Shown here piece by piece: positions 35,152-43,151 of a stretch of 43,151 nucleotides of DNA. The notes beneath the pieces were generated by a model that saw nothing but the letters and a program-made list of their open reading frames with translations, was not told the DNA's origin and ran no database searches. Each line of letters begins with the position of its first letter. Within the stretch, counting starts at the first letter, position 1. This DNA is from an uncultured SAR116 cluster alpha proteobacterium (GTDB taxonomy: Bacteria > Pseudomonadota > Alphaproteobacteria > Puniceispirillales > Puniceispirillaceae). The stretch is from positions 1 to 43,151 of the forward strand of contig CACOCY010000015.1 of NCBI GenBank assembly GCA_902625725.1, in the 5' to 3' direction. A program made the translations under genes and the position numbers.

Positions 35152-36042
35152 GTGGAGAAGCAAATCAATAATAATATTCGTGCTATCTTAATTTGCCTAT
35201 GTGCTTATTTTTGCTTTGACCTAATGGCAGTCCACGTCAGGTTTCTATCCTCACGTTATAATCCACAGGAACTCTCTCTATATAGAAATGTTTTGGGGGT
35301 TATTCCAGCTATAATCTATCTTGCCTATGAACGACAGTTAACGTTAAGATTGATTGAATATCGGCTCATTAAGTGGCGTTTAGCATTAGGACGAGGCCTA
35401 CTTATAGCTGTAGCACAGCTAATGTTGTATAGTGCTTTAATGCAATTAGAATTAGCCACGGTTTCCGCATTAGGACAAACAATCGCAATTTTCGTGGTCT
35501 TACTTGCAATAGTTTTGTATGCTGAAAGAATTGGGGTCTGGCGTTGGAGCGCTGTAATTATCGGACTTTTGGGTGCAATAATGATTATTCGTCCAGGCTC
35601 AGATGTATTTACTTGGCATGCTTTATTTCCGATTGGCGCAGCCTTTTGTTATGCTGCATCTACCGTGACTCTGAGGAGTTTCGATAACAATGTATCCAGC
35701 GCTGTTTTGTTTTTATATTCAGCTGTAGCATCTGCTTTGGGAGCCTTAATTCTTGCAGTGGGATCTGCCTCATTTTCTCCAATATATAATTATACTGATT
35801 TTTTAATCATTCTTAGTATGTCTTTTTTTGGTGGTTTTGGTGTTGTGTTTTTAATGTTTGCTTTCCGCAATGCACCTTCTTCTGTATTAGCACCATTTAG
35901 TTATTTTGGTCTAATTAATGCTTTCTTACTGGGTTGGATATTTTTCGGAGAATTTCCGATACAAAAACTCTTCCCAGGAATAATATTAATCGTCGCTGCT
36001 GGTCTGATTATTATTTGGCGTGAGAGAAAAATATGTATTTAA
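35152..36042 (+). CDS. EamA/DMT-superfamily membrane transporter
   Basis: The 296-residue protein has about ten membrane helices arranged as two EamA repeats (about 8-145 and 155-292), typical of drug/metabolite transporters. Characteristic features are the N-terminal CAYFCFDLMAVHVRFLSS, the short loop ALMQLELATVSALGQTIAIF in the first repeat, and FRNAPSSVLAPFSYFGLINA with a GEFP motif in the second. The start is GTG. It lies 24 bases after the SDR gene and ends the plus-strand run. The substrate cannot be read from sequence; exporters of metabolites or amino acids are common in this group. Confidence 0.82.
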   Translation: MEKQINNNIRAILICLCAYFCFDLMAVHVRFLSSRYNPQELSLYRNVLGVIPAIIYLAYERQLTLRLIEYRLIKWRLALGRGLLIAVAQLMLYSALMQLELATVSALGQTIAIFVVLLAIVLYAERIGVWRWSAVIIGLLGAIMIIRPGSDVFTWHALFPIGAAFCYAASTVTLRSFDNNVSSAVLFLYSAVASALGALILAVGSASFSPIYNYTDFLIILSMSFFGGFGVVFLMFAFRNAPSSVLAPFSYFGLINAFLLGWIFFGEFPIQKLFPGIILIVAAGLIIIWRERKICI

Positions 36043-36146
36043 AGAGAATCAAATTTAGAAAAAATTAAAGAAACAATTCCTCTCTTTATAGAAAAGTTTG
36101 TGGCAACACCGTTTACAGTGTGTAAATTTTGGACCTAAGAAATAAA
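36043..36146. other. Intergenic region between the DMT transporter gene and tRNA-Met
   Basis: This is 104 bases of AT-rich DNA between the end of the cob-linked operon and the 3' end of the tRNA gene. No gene, clear terminator or promoter is visible. Confidence 0.5.
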
Positions 36147-36223
36147 TGGTAGCGGAGGAGGGACTTGAACCCCCGACACGCGGATTATGATTCCGCTGCT
36201 CTAACCAGCTGAGCTACTCCGCC
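36147..36223 (-). tRNA. tRNA-Met (anticodon CAT), elongator type
   Basis: This is a complete 77-base tRNA on the minus strand with an encoded CCA. The acceptor stem is GGCGGAG with CTCCGCT (one G-U pair at the end), and the D arm is AGCTCAGCTGGTTAGAGCA. The anticodon stem GCGGA/TCCGC encloses loop ATCATAA with anticodon CAT, and the T arm contains GGTTCAAGTC. The sequence matches the common alphaproteobacterial elongator tRNA-Met form. An Ile2 (lysidine) identity is less likely. It lies convergent to the DMT transporter gene. Confidence 0.93.
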
Positions 36224-36386
36224 ATATAGGAAATTAGATTTTTTAGTTTAAAAACCATTCAAGCGATTGGGTCAAGCCAAAAAGTTTTTCTTAATTTTAC
36301 AGCCTATTATCATCCACGACCCTTTAACTATCGGTAAAACACACATATCAGAACAACTAAAAAATCTGAAAACGTGTCCATAAAGT
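36224..36386. other. Intergenic region between tRNA-Met and mnmA
   Basis: This is 163 bases of AT-rich sequence upstream of the tRNA and downstream of mnmA. It should hold the tRNA promoter on the minus strand. I see no gene or strong terminator hairpin. Confidence 0.5.
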
Positions 36387-37565
36387 TTAAACTGAAGATG
36401 TTGGCGCAGATATTATCCAACCGCCACCTAACATAATTGTAGCGTCCTTCCCATCGTAAACAACGCCAGCCTGTCCAGTTGCTATACCATATTCTGGCTT
36501 TTCCAAAACCAGATGAGCTTTGCGACCGTTGTCAAAAAATAACTTAGCAGGGCTAGTTGATGCAGTATTTCTCAATTTTACAAACACATCTTTACCCCCT
36601 CTCGATTGGACTTGATCATTAATCATGTTAGGAAATAACCAATTAACTTCATCTAAATAAATTTTTTGACAGGCAAGAGCTGATTGAGGCCCTACAATCA
36701 CCTCATGTGCTTCTGCATCTATCTCCACAACATACAAAGGACTATTGTCTTCAGCTTCGTCTTTTCGGCCTCCAATCCTAAGTCCTCGTCTCTGTCCTAT
36801 GGTGTAGTCTATAACTCCCTGATGTTCTCCAAGAATACGACCATCTAAATGACGAATAATACCTGGTGTTATTGCTCCCGGACGGAGTCTACGCACAACA
36901 TCTCCGTAGCGCCCGTTAGGGACGAAACAAATATCTTGACTATCGGGCTTATCGGTCACGCTAAGCTCGTATTTCAAAGCAAGTTTACGAGTCTCAACTT
37001 TAGTCATAGAGCCCAATGGAAAACGCAAATAATCAAGCTGTTCTTGTGTCGTCGCAAAAAGAAAATAGGATTGATCTTTTTGTGCATCAACACCACATCT
37101 TAAATAAGTATGTCCTCCAATAACTTGTCTCTGCACATAATGCCCCGTTGCTAAACAATCGGCTCCCAATTCTTTAGCCATTGAGAGCAAATCTTTGAAT
37201 TTCACAGTTTGATTACATTTTACGCAGGGAATAGGTGTATGTCCCGCAAGATAAGAGTCGGCAAAATCATCCATCACCTGTTGTTTGAATAGAGTTTCAT
37301 AGTCTAACACGTAATGTGGTATGTCGAGAAAAGCCGCAATTTGTCTTGCATCATGAATATCTGCGCCAGCGCAACATGTGCCCTTTTCTTTTAAAGCAAA
37401 ACCATGGTCATATAATTGTAGTGTTATTCCAATTACGTCATATCCCTCCTGTTTTAACATAGCCGCCACAACTGAGCTATCTACGCCCCCTGACATTGCG
37501 ACTACCACTCGAGTTTGAGGAACTGGTTTTGAAATTCCAAGAGTATTTTTTAAGTTGACGGACAT
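36387..37565 (-). CDS. mnmA: tRNA-specific 2-thiouridylase MnmA
   Basis: The enzyme puts the 2-thio group on U34 of tRNAs for Lys, Glu and Gln, using ATP and persulfide sulfur. The 392 residues carry the PP-loop SGGVDSS (25-31). The catalytic cysteines are Cys114 in PIPCVKCN and Cys213 in SQDICFVPNG. TGHYVQRQ and GQRRGLRIGG segments and a C-terminal beta-barrel domain are typical. It ends a minus-strand set with serine acetyltransferase, a cysteine desulfurase and a ferredoxin, which together can supply its sulfur. The gap to the ferredoxin gene is 26 bases. Confidence 0.96.
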   Translation of the reverse strand: MSVNLKNTLGISKPVPQTRVVVAMSGGVDSSVVAAMLKQEGYDVIGITLQLYDHGFALKEKGTCCAGADIHDARQIAAFLDIPHYVLDYETLFKQQVMDDFADSYLAGHTPIPCVKCNQTVKFKDLLSMAKELGADCLATGHYVQRQVIGGHTYLRCGVDAQKDQSYFLFATTQEQLDYLRFPLGSMTKVETRKLALKYELSVTDKPDSQDICFVPNGRYGDVVRRLRPGAITPGIIRHLDGRILGEHQGVIDYTIGQRRGLRIGGRKDEAEDNSPLYVVEIDAEAHEVIVGPQSALACQKIYLDEVNWLFPNMINDQVQSRGGKDVFVKLRNTASTSPAKLFFDNGRKAHLVLEKPEYGIATGQAGVVYDGKDATIMLGGGWIISAPTSSV

Positions 37566-37591
37566 ATTCCAAGCCTAACCCTCGAAAATAA

Positions 37592-37915
37592 TTAGAAATC
37601 GTCAGGAATATGCACTCGCAATCCAGAAAGTGCCTCATCCACCTTTATCTGACAACCGAGCCTTGATGTTGGTGTTAGATTGAAAGACAAATCTAGCATA
37701 TCTGTCTCATCTTCAGAGGGCTTACCTACTTTTTCATAGTCAGCTGCCTCAAAAAACACGTGACATGAAGCACAAGACAAGCTACCACCGCAGGTTCCCT
37801 CGATACCCATATTTGAGTCTCGACCCGCCTCCATTAGAGTTAATCCCTCCCTTACCTCTATTTGATGTTCACTAGCATCTGGTTTTATAAAAGTTATAGT
37901 AGGCATTTTACCCAA
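37592..37915 (-). CDS. Adrenodoxin-type [2Fe-2S] ferredoxin
   Basis: The product is 107 residues. The cluster ligands are Cys42-x5-Cys48-x2-Cys51 and Cys88 (36 residues later), the classic adrenodoxin/Isc ferredoxin spacing. The DETDMLDL segment also fits. I use the TTG start at 37915, because GGAGAG sits at ideal distance before it. The ATG at 37906 (MPTITF) gives a more usual N-terminus but has a poorer ribosome site. It lies between a cysteine desulfurase and mnmA, so it may supply electrons for cluster or sulfur chemistry. It is like Fdx of Isc systems, but no iscU or iscA lies nearby. Confidence 0.9.
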   Translation of the reverse strand: MGKMPTITFIKPDASEHQIEVREGLTLMEAGRDSNMGIEGTCGGSLSCASCHVFFEAADYEKVGKPSEDETDMLDLSFNLTPTSRLGCQIKVDEALSGLRVHIPDDF

Positions 37916-37929
37916 TAGCTCTCCGAATA

Positions 37930-39042
37930 TTATTTTTTATAGCGTTTGTACATTGCAATCAATGCGTCCGCAAGCGCTGATATTTCGTCTTCATTATTTT
38001 CCCATCCAAAAGAGATGCGAATAACATTACTACTCAAAGCATTAAATCCCATTGCTTTGATTACATGACTTTCTTGAACTTTACCAGAAGAACAAGCAGC
38101 ACCGGAACTGATAGCAAATCCCTCCATATCCATTGAAATGACCGCAATCTGAGCTGGCACAGCAGGCAGAAGAAGGCTGATTGTATTATCTACACATAGC
38201 GCATCCCGAGTTGTGACTTGAATTTCTGGATAGGCCTGTTGTAATTTTGAAACAAAATTATTACGCCACTGAGCCCAATTTTTTGCATGGTTTTTCCAAT
38301 TAGAGACGGCGTTTGCTGCAGCACCAAAACCAGCAATACCGTAGATATTCTCAGTGCCAGAACGTCGTCCTTTTTCTTGCCCACCGCCTTTTAATAACTT
38401 TGAAACCCTACTCCCTGAAGCAACCCAGAGTGCGCCAACGCCAGGCGGACCACCTATTTTATGAGCAGAAAAGCTTGCCATTGTAAGGCCAGAACGGGAC
38501 CAATCGTCAAGTTTCACAGGTATTTTTCCAAGTGCTTGAACCATATCACTATGAAATGCAACCCCATGATATTGACAAATTTCTAAAAGTTTTTCGATTG
38601 GCTGAATTCTTCCTGTCTCGTTGTTAACAAGCATAACAGATACAATGACTTCACTACCGTCACTCTTGTCTCTCTGTATTTGTGTTTCCAATTCGTCTAA
38701 ATTTATCTCACCATCCCTTTTAACGCCAACCTTTTTTGCATCTGGGCGCGCTGCCAAAGTAGCATCATGCTCAGTAATACACGTTATTACTTTGTCAAAC
38801 TCTAATAATGCTGTGTTGTTTGCCTCCGTACCGCCACTAGTAAAGATAAACCCGCTAGGATTACCTGCAGCTAAGTCCGCCAGTTGATTGCGGGCTGTCT
38901 CCATTATTAGTTTAGAATTCCTGCCGAAATAATGAACCGATGAGGGATTACGTGGGGGTCCCATCAATCTCTTCATGCATTCGACCGCCTCTATCCTTAG
39001 TGGCGCTGAAGCGTTATAGTCTAGATAAATTGGTTGAGGCAT
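37930..39042 (-). CDS. Cysteine desulfurase (NifS/IscS class I)
   Basis: The PLP enzyme converts cysteine to alanine and a protein-bound persulfide. The 370 residues have YLDYNASAPL at the start, SGGTEANNTAL near 69-79 and the His of TEHDATLAA (His93). The Schiff-base Lys195 lies in FSAHKIGGPPG, and the persulfide Cys317 in SGAACSSGK on the class I long loop. The gene lies 14 bases before the ferredoxin gene and upstream of mnmA, so it is a likely sulfur source for tRNA thiolation. Whether it also serves Fe-S assembly is unknown. Confidence 0.94.
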   Translation of the reverse strand: MPQPIYLDYNASAPLRIEAVECMKRLMGPPRNPSSVHYFGRNSKLIMETARNQLADLAAGNPSGFIFTSGGTEANNTALLEFDKVITCITEHDATLAARPDAKKVGVKRDGEINLDELETQIQRDKSDGSEVIVSVMLVNNETGRIQPIEKLLEICQYHGVAFHSDMVQALGKIPVKLDDWSRSGLTMASFSAHKIGGPPGVGALWVASGSRVSKLLKGGGQEKGRRSGTENIYGIAGFGAAANAVSNWKNHAKNWAQWRNNFVSKLQQAYPEIQVTTRDALCVDNTISLLLPAVPAQIAVISMDMEGFAISSGAACSSGKVQESHVIKAMGFNALSSNVIRISFGWENNEDEISALADALIAMYKRYKK

Positions 39043-39152
39043 CTATGAAATTGATACACCATAATTGAATTAAAGAAAGATTCTTGTATTTAGATTTACC
39101 ATGTCGTCAGGACATAAATAATCTCCTAATGAAACAGCTTGTGTTTAATTGG

Positions 39153-39899
39153 TTATTTATTCTCATGGTCAATGATATCCATTTTTTTGCTACTTTTTGC
39201 GTCAGGTATTTTGGCTACAGTATCATTAAATAATTGCTTTTCCAAAAATTCGATTTGAACTTGCATTTGAGAAATCTGCTGTGACATCCACTGTAGAGTT
39301 TTCTCTGTATGGTCAGTTGCTGACATGTCTGAGATAGCATAAGGAGTAAAACGCTCATCAGCTCGACGTTTTGCCAAAGGTTTTGCAGGAACACCTACTA
39401 CAGTAATTCCCGCTTCAATATTCTTTGTCACTACAGAATTACCTCCAACACGAGCACATTTATTGATTATGATAGGTCCCAGTATCTGGGCACCAGCACC
39501 AATAATCACGTTATCACAAATAGTTGGGTGTCGCTTAACCTTTCTCTGTTCCTCTGTATTTTCAGCAGGATTAACGCCGCCCAGAGTAACTCCATGATAG
39601 AGAGTTACGTTTTCTCCAATTATAGCGGTTTGGCCTATCACAACGCCCATTCCGTGGTCAATAAACAAACCAGCCCCGATTTTTGCTTGAGGATGTATCT
39701 CTATTCCCGTTAACCATCTTGCAAATAACATTAATGAGCGTGATATAAATTTAAAATTCCAATTCCATAGTGGGTGAGCAATGCGATAAAATAACAAAAC
39801 ATGGAAGCTCGGATAAAGGAATATAGCTGCAAAGATACCCTGTGCTGCCGGATCACGCTCTAAAATAGCTTTTAAATCTCTGTAAAGTTTCACTAACAT
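39153..39899 (-). CDS. cysE: Serine O-acetyltransferase
   Basis: The enzyme acetylates serine with acetyl-CoA, the first step of cysteine synthesis. The 248 residues start at the ATG at 39899, which has a GGAAAAG ribosome site; a longer frame from 39962 is rejected. The N-terminal helices (VKLYRDLKAILERDPAAQG) are of the short EpsC/NifP type. The left-handed beta-helix carries hexapeptide repeats with GLFIDHGMGVVIG, LYHGVTLGG and GGNSVVTKNI. A charged coiled C-terminal extension follows. It precedes the cysteine desulfurase gene by 110 bases, linking cysteine supply to its use. Confidence 0.94.
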   Translation of the reverse strand: MLVKLYRDLKAILERDPAAQGIFAAIFLYPSFHVLLFYRIAHPLWNWNFKFISRSLMLFARWLTGIEIHPQAKIGAGLFIDHGMGVVIGQTAIIGENVTLYHGVTLGGVNPAENTEEQRKVKRHPTICDNVIIGAGAQILGPIIINKCARVGGNSVVTKNIEAGITVVGVPAKPLAKRRADERFTPYAISDMSATDHTEKTLQWMSQQISQMQVQIEFLEKQLFNDTVAKIPDAKSSKKMDIIDHENK

Positions 39900-40077
39900 T
39901 CTTTTCCATTTAATTACGTTTAAAAATATTAACAACGTTAGACGTGTTCTAACATACAACAAAACTTTTTTTTAATATTATTTAAGTTTGTTAAGAAAAT
40001 TATCAACATGCTTGGTATTTATTTCCACTTCGTATATAAACTTTTGAGCTATTATAATCAGTTAATATGGATTTCAA

Positions 40078-40749
40078 ATGCCTGAAGTAATTATTAATGG
40101 GCCTGAAGGCCGACTTGAATGTCGTTATATGCCAGGTAACCAACCTGATGCGCCTACAGCGATTATTTTACATCCCGAACCGAATAAGCGAGGAACAATG
40201 AATAATCGAATTACTTTTGCATTATATAAATTGTTTCAAGCGCGCGGTTTTTCTGTGTTACGTTTCAATTTTCGAGGGGTTGGTAAAAGTCAAGGGACTT
40301 ATGATAACGGAGAAGGAGAACTTGCTGATGCAGCTACAGCAATGGATTGGTTGCAAAATCAACACCCCGCCTCAAACGAATGTTGGATAGCCGGTTTTTC
40401 CTTTGGCTCTTGGATTGGCATGCAGCTAATGATGCGTCGCCCTGAAATTACAGGTTTTATTTCTATATCGCCGCCTGCAAATACACATGACTTCACCTTT
40501 CTTGCACCTTGCCCTGTCTCAGGTCTTATTGTCCAGGGAGGAGAAAACTCACAAGTATCAAATGAGCGTATCTTGCAACTTGTTGATAAAATATCAAAAC
40601 AAAAAGGAGTTACCATTGACGTTGGTATTATAAAGGAAGCAAATCAGTTTTTTAGTGCCCATCTCAATGAGGCGATGAGAGAAGTGTCAAATTATGTTGA
40701 TGCTCGAACGTCCCACATAAATGCACCAGTCCAAACTTTAATCGGTTGA
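40078..40749 (+). CDS. COG2945-like alpha/beta hydrolase with altered catalytic motifs
   Basis: The product is 223 residues, a compact alpha/beta hydrolase common next to tyrS in alphaproteobacteria. The N-terminal [14 protein letters not shown], the [12 protein letters not shown] segment (about 62-73) and the nucleophile elbow GFSFGSW (Ser108) are preserved. Other family positions differ from what I recall: HPHP is HPEP, the acid segment reads GGENSQVS, and the usual GANHFF is EANQFF, with Gln190 in place of the catalytic His. It may be inactive or use the nearby His195. tyrS starts 10 bases later. Confidence 0.85.
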   Translation: MPEVIINGPEGRLECRYMPGNQPDAPTAIILHPEPNKRGTMNNRITFALYKLFQARGFSVLRFNFRGVGKSQGTYDNGEGELADAATAMDWLQNQHPASNECWIAGFSFGSWIGMQLMMRRPEITGFISISPPANTHDFTFLAPCPVSGLIVQGGENSQVSNERILQLVDKISKQKGVTIDVGIIKEANQFFSAHLNEAMREVSNYVDARTSHINAPVQTLIG

Positions 40750-40759
40750 GGATATTCTT

Positions 40760-42019
40760 GTGAAACAAGATAGCCATCTCTCTGAATTCGTAAATTGTAT
40801 AACTAGCAGAGGCTACATGCATCAGGCAACTAATCTCGAGGGGTTGGATAGAAGGTGCGACTCGAAAACAATCACGGCTTACATTGGCTTTGATTGCACA
40901 GCTGACAGTCTGCACGTTGGTTCACTTGTTCAGATAATGATGTTAAGGCAATTGCAAAATACAGGACATAAACCAATTGTGCTAATGGGTGGCGGAACAA
41001 CAAAAATTGGGGACCCCTCGGGTAAAGATGAAGCAAGGCCATTACTATCAGATCAAGATATATCAACTAATAAAGCTGGAATTCTCAAAATATTTGAAAA
41101 ATACTTGAGATTCGGTGATAACCCTTCCGATGCAATAATGATTGATAACGCAGATTGGCTTGAACCAATCTCTTACATACGTTTTCTGCGAGACTATGGT
41201 AGTCAATTTTCCATAAATCGCATGCTTAATATGGATTCTGTTAAATTACGACTTCAAAGAGAACAAAACCTATCTTTTCTTGAATTTAATTATGCGATTT
41301 TACAAGCATATGATTTTTTAGAGTTGCGCAGACGATATGGATGCGAGTTGCAAATGGGAGGTTCAGATCAATGGGGAAATATCGTTACTGGCATTGATTT
41401 AACTCGTAGGGTAGATAATCAGGAAGTATTTGGGCTCACATCTCCTCTCATTACAACCGCATCTGGTACGAAAATGGGTAAATCTGCTAGCGGAGCAATT
41501 TGGTTAAACAAAGAAAGATTATCAAGCTTTGATTTTTGGCAATATTGGAGGAACACAGAGGATGCTGATGTAGAGAGATTCCTTAAACTCTTTACAGAGT
41601 TATCTTTAGAGGAGATTGGACGCCTAGCGGAGCTTAGGGGTGCTGAGATAAATGATGCAAAGATAATCTTAGCTAATGAAGTAACAAAATTATGCCACGG
41701 TGAAGAAAATGCAATAAGTTCAGCGAAAACAGCATCTGATACATTTGATAGTGGTATGATATCCGATGGATTGCCTCAGTTGAATGTTTCAGCTGAAAAG
41801 TTAGATACATTTTCATTGTTGGATGCATTCGTTCAGCTTGGCCTTGCAGAAAGCAAAGGGGCAGTTAGACGTTTGATTAGAGGCGGCGGTGCAAAACTGA
41901 ATAATCAGCCAATTATTGATGAGAAAATTTCTTTAAGCATAGGTGATTTCGGCGAAATGAAAAGAATACAAATATCCGCAGGCAAAAAACGACATGGTGT
42001 ATTAAATCTAAAAAAATAA
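40760..42019 (+). CDS. tyrS: Tyrosine--tRNA ligase
   Basis: The class I synthetase charges tRNA-Tyr. The 419 residues contain the HIGH-like HVGS (52-55) and the KMSKS-like KMGKS (238-242). Tyrosine-pocket residues include [10 protein letters not shown] near the start and [12 protein letters not shown] near 197-208, and a C-terminal S4 RNA-binding domain (about 350-415) ends the protein. The start is GTG, with a GAGGA ribosome site 8 bases upstream. It converges with the AsmA-like gene, with 19 bases between them. Confidence 0.96.
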   Translation: MKQDSHLSEFVNCITSRGYMHQATNLEGLDRRCDSKTITAYIGFDCTADSLHVGSLVQIMMLRQLQNTGHKPIVLMGGGTTKIGDPSGKDEARPLLSDQDISTNKAGILKIFEKYLRFGDNPSDAIMIDNADWLEPISYIRFLRDYGSQFSINRMLNMDSVKLRLQREQNLSFLEFNYAILQAYDFLELRRRYGCELQMGGSDQWGNIVTGIDLTRRVDNQEVFGLTSPLITTASGTKMGKSASGAIWLNKERLSSFDFWQYWRNTEDADVERFLKLFTELSLEEIGRLAELRGAEINDAKIILANEVTKLCHGEENAISSAKTASDTFDSGMISDGLPQLNVSAEKLDTFSLLDAFVQLGLAESKGAVRRLIRGGGAKLNNQPIIDEKISLSIGDFGEMKRIQISAGKKRHGVLNLKK

Positions 42020-42038
42020 GAAATCAAATGTTATGTTG

Positions 42039-43151
42039 TTACTGAGTGTCTATTCTAATTCCCGACTCGCGTGTCAGCCAGTCTGGAGATAATATATCTC
42101 TTAAAACACCTGGCGCTAATACCGACGCGGGATTTATAGTTGTTACTGGGTTTGATAATTTACCAGACATTTCAAATTGAGTGGCTAGAAATCCTGTCTT
42201 ATCCTTTCCCGTAACTATATTACTAACAAGCGGGATCACCCCTATTATATCAGATAACAAACTTAAAGGGGCCAATATTCCCCTAACTTGCAACTCGTCA
42301 GTTTCTCTGTCATATTCTCCCGCCAATTCAAATTTTATAGCCTCTCCACTGGCTTGAACATTTTTTAAGATTCGTCTGTCACCAGCAGTTTCTATGTTAG
42401 CTATTCCAACATCAAATTTGGTTCCATCTCCTTCTATCAAAGAATACAAACCTGTAACGGAGAGAACCGATAATGCTCGCACAGACTTAGGCGCTTCAAT
42501 AACACTAAAATCGGTTACTTTAATTTCTGTCTTAAAATTATCAAATTCTTTCTTTTGATATACGTTTTTTAATATAAGCTCACCACCACGTATCGTATCT
42601 AAGACATCAAGACCTATTAAGGTTCTTCCTGCATTTTGGCTTTTAATTAATAAGTATGAGGTATCATTAGCAAGACTCTCATATAATAAAGTTGCCTCCA
42701 CTCCTCCAATAAGACCTGTCCCCGTGAGCGTCTCAGTTTGTTCATTAAATGTAGCTTCTATTGTTGCTTCTTCAATTAATGGTGATTGTTCATGTAACAA
42801 AGTACCGTTAAGGATAGCTACTCCTGAACCTGTCCTATCAATATCCCCTATCAATCTGCCTTGCAACGTTATGTCTTCTGCTAATTGCAACCTTGCAGAA
42901 CTAAAATCAAACGAAATTTCCTTATTTTTTATTACTCCTTTTGTCCGACGCAGGAATGTTGTATCAATTAGCCTGCCTTCTGCGAATACTTTCATGGTTT
43001 TGTTTTTATTCACGGTGACGACCAGCTTATCTATGTCATATCCTGGGAATTTAAAGTCAACTAATAAGGCCCTATAGGTGGATAAATCAGTTCCAATTTC
43101 AAAACTCCCTTTTCCCTGTAATGTTCCTACAGTTGCATCCTCTATTTCGAT
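42039..43151 (-). CDS. AsmA/YhdP-like protein, C-terminal part (5' truncated by window edge)
   Basis: This minus-strand frame stays open to the last base of the window, so only about the last 370 residues are seen and the start is outside. The visible part is beta-rich with repeating short strands (FAEGRLIDTTFL, EDITLQGRLIG, ELILKNVYQKKE). It ends in the pattern LAPLSLLSDIIGVIPLVSNI and MSGKLSNPVTTINPASVLAPG, typical of the C-terminus of AsmA-like/YhdP (DUF3971) proteins. These are long periplasmic proteins implicated in lipid transport to the outer membrane. The family call is good, and the specific role is inferred. Confidence 0.75.
   Translation of the reverse strand: MEIEDATVGTLQGKGSFEIGTDLSTYRALLVDFKFPGYDIDKLVVTVNKNKTMKVFAEGRLIDTTFLRRTKGVIKNKEISFDFSSARLQLAEDITLQGRLIGDIDRTGSGVAILNGTLLHEQSPLIEEATIEATFNEQTETLTGTGLIGGVEATLLYESLANDTSYLLIKSQNAGRTLIGLDVLDTIRGGELILKNVYQKKEFDNFKTEIKVTDFSVIEAPKSVRALSVLSVTGLYSLIEGDGTKFDVGIANIETAGDRRILKNVQASGEAIKFELAGEYDRETDELQVRGILAPLSLLSDIIGVIPLVSNIVTGKDKTGFLATQFEMSGKLSNPVTTINPASVLAPGVLRDILSPDWLTRESGIRIDTQ

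Noticed and set aside
39900-39962. Longer serine acetyltransferase from 39962
   Set aside because: The ATG at 39899 has a better ribosome site and gives the usual family N-terminus.
1-43151. Search for mobile elements, CRISPR arrays and rRNA genes
   Set aside because: No transposase, integrase, phage protein, regularly spaced repeat or rRNA signature was seen. The genes are compact and stylistically uniform.

Overview
The window is a dense, visibly AT-rich chromosomal segment of an alphaproteobacterium, probably marine or otherwise free-living and aerobic. Three things suggest this: a FixJ-type regulator, an alphaproteobacterial-style elongator tRNA-Met, and an oxygen-dependent (CobG/CobF) cobalamin pathway. 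I see no insertion sequence, prophage, CRISPR array or rRNA. Both edges cut genes: a response regulator on the left and an AsmA/YhdP-like protein on the right.

Left part (about 1-11,500), signalling and membrane physiology. A FixJ-like regulator precedes a secreted trypsin-like protease. On the opposite strand, a large FecR-TPR-beta-barrel protein overlaps by one base a CHASE2-type class III adenylate cyclase. A lipoprotein hydrolase diverges from that pair. Next comes a minus-strand set: a fused two-repeat DUF1538 membrane protein, two small PII-like proteins and a stand-alone cyclic-nucleotide-binding domain. This looks like an ion transporter under small-ligand control, and it is the most novel-looking assembly here. 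A DUF445 membrane protein diverges from it, across an intergenic region with two perfect inverted repeats.

Middle part (about 11,650-36,050), cobalt uptake and cobalamin synthesis. cbtB (56 aa), cbtA and a His-rich membrane-anchored protein form a cobalt-entry module. Alternating transcription units follow: DUF1636-cobS-cobT-cobU (minus), alpha-ribazole phosphatase-cbiB-cobD (plus), cobQ-cobO (minus), cobW-cobN-cobG-cobH-cobI-cobJ (plus), cobK (minus), and cobL-cobE-cobM-cobB-cobA-cobF-SDR-DMT transporter (plus). Together they cover nearly all steps from uroporphyrinogen III to adenosylcobalamin. Not seen here are the CobS/CobT chelatase subunits, the CobR cobalt reductase and BluB. I could not find a cobalamin riboswitch. 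Most genes overlap or abut, and cobK and cobL start divergently from a shared CATG.

Right part (about 36,050-43,151), housekeeping. A tRNA-Met(CAT) gene is followed by a minus-strand sulfur-transfer set: serine acetyltransferase, cysteine desulfurase, adrenodoxin-type ferredoxin and MnmA. This links cysteine synthesis to tRNA thiolation. A COG2945-like hydrolase with altered catalytic motifs, tyrS and the truncated AsmA-like gene finish the window.
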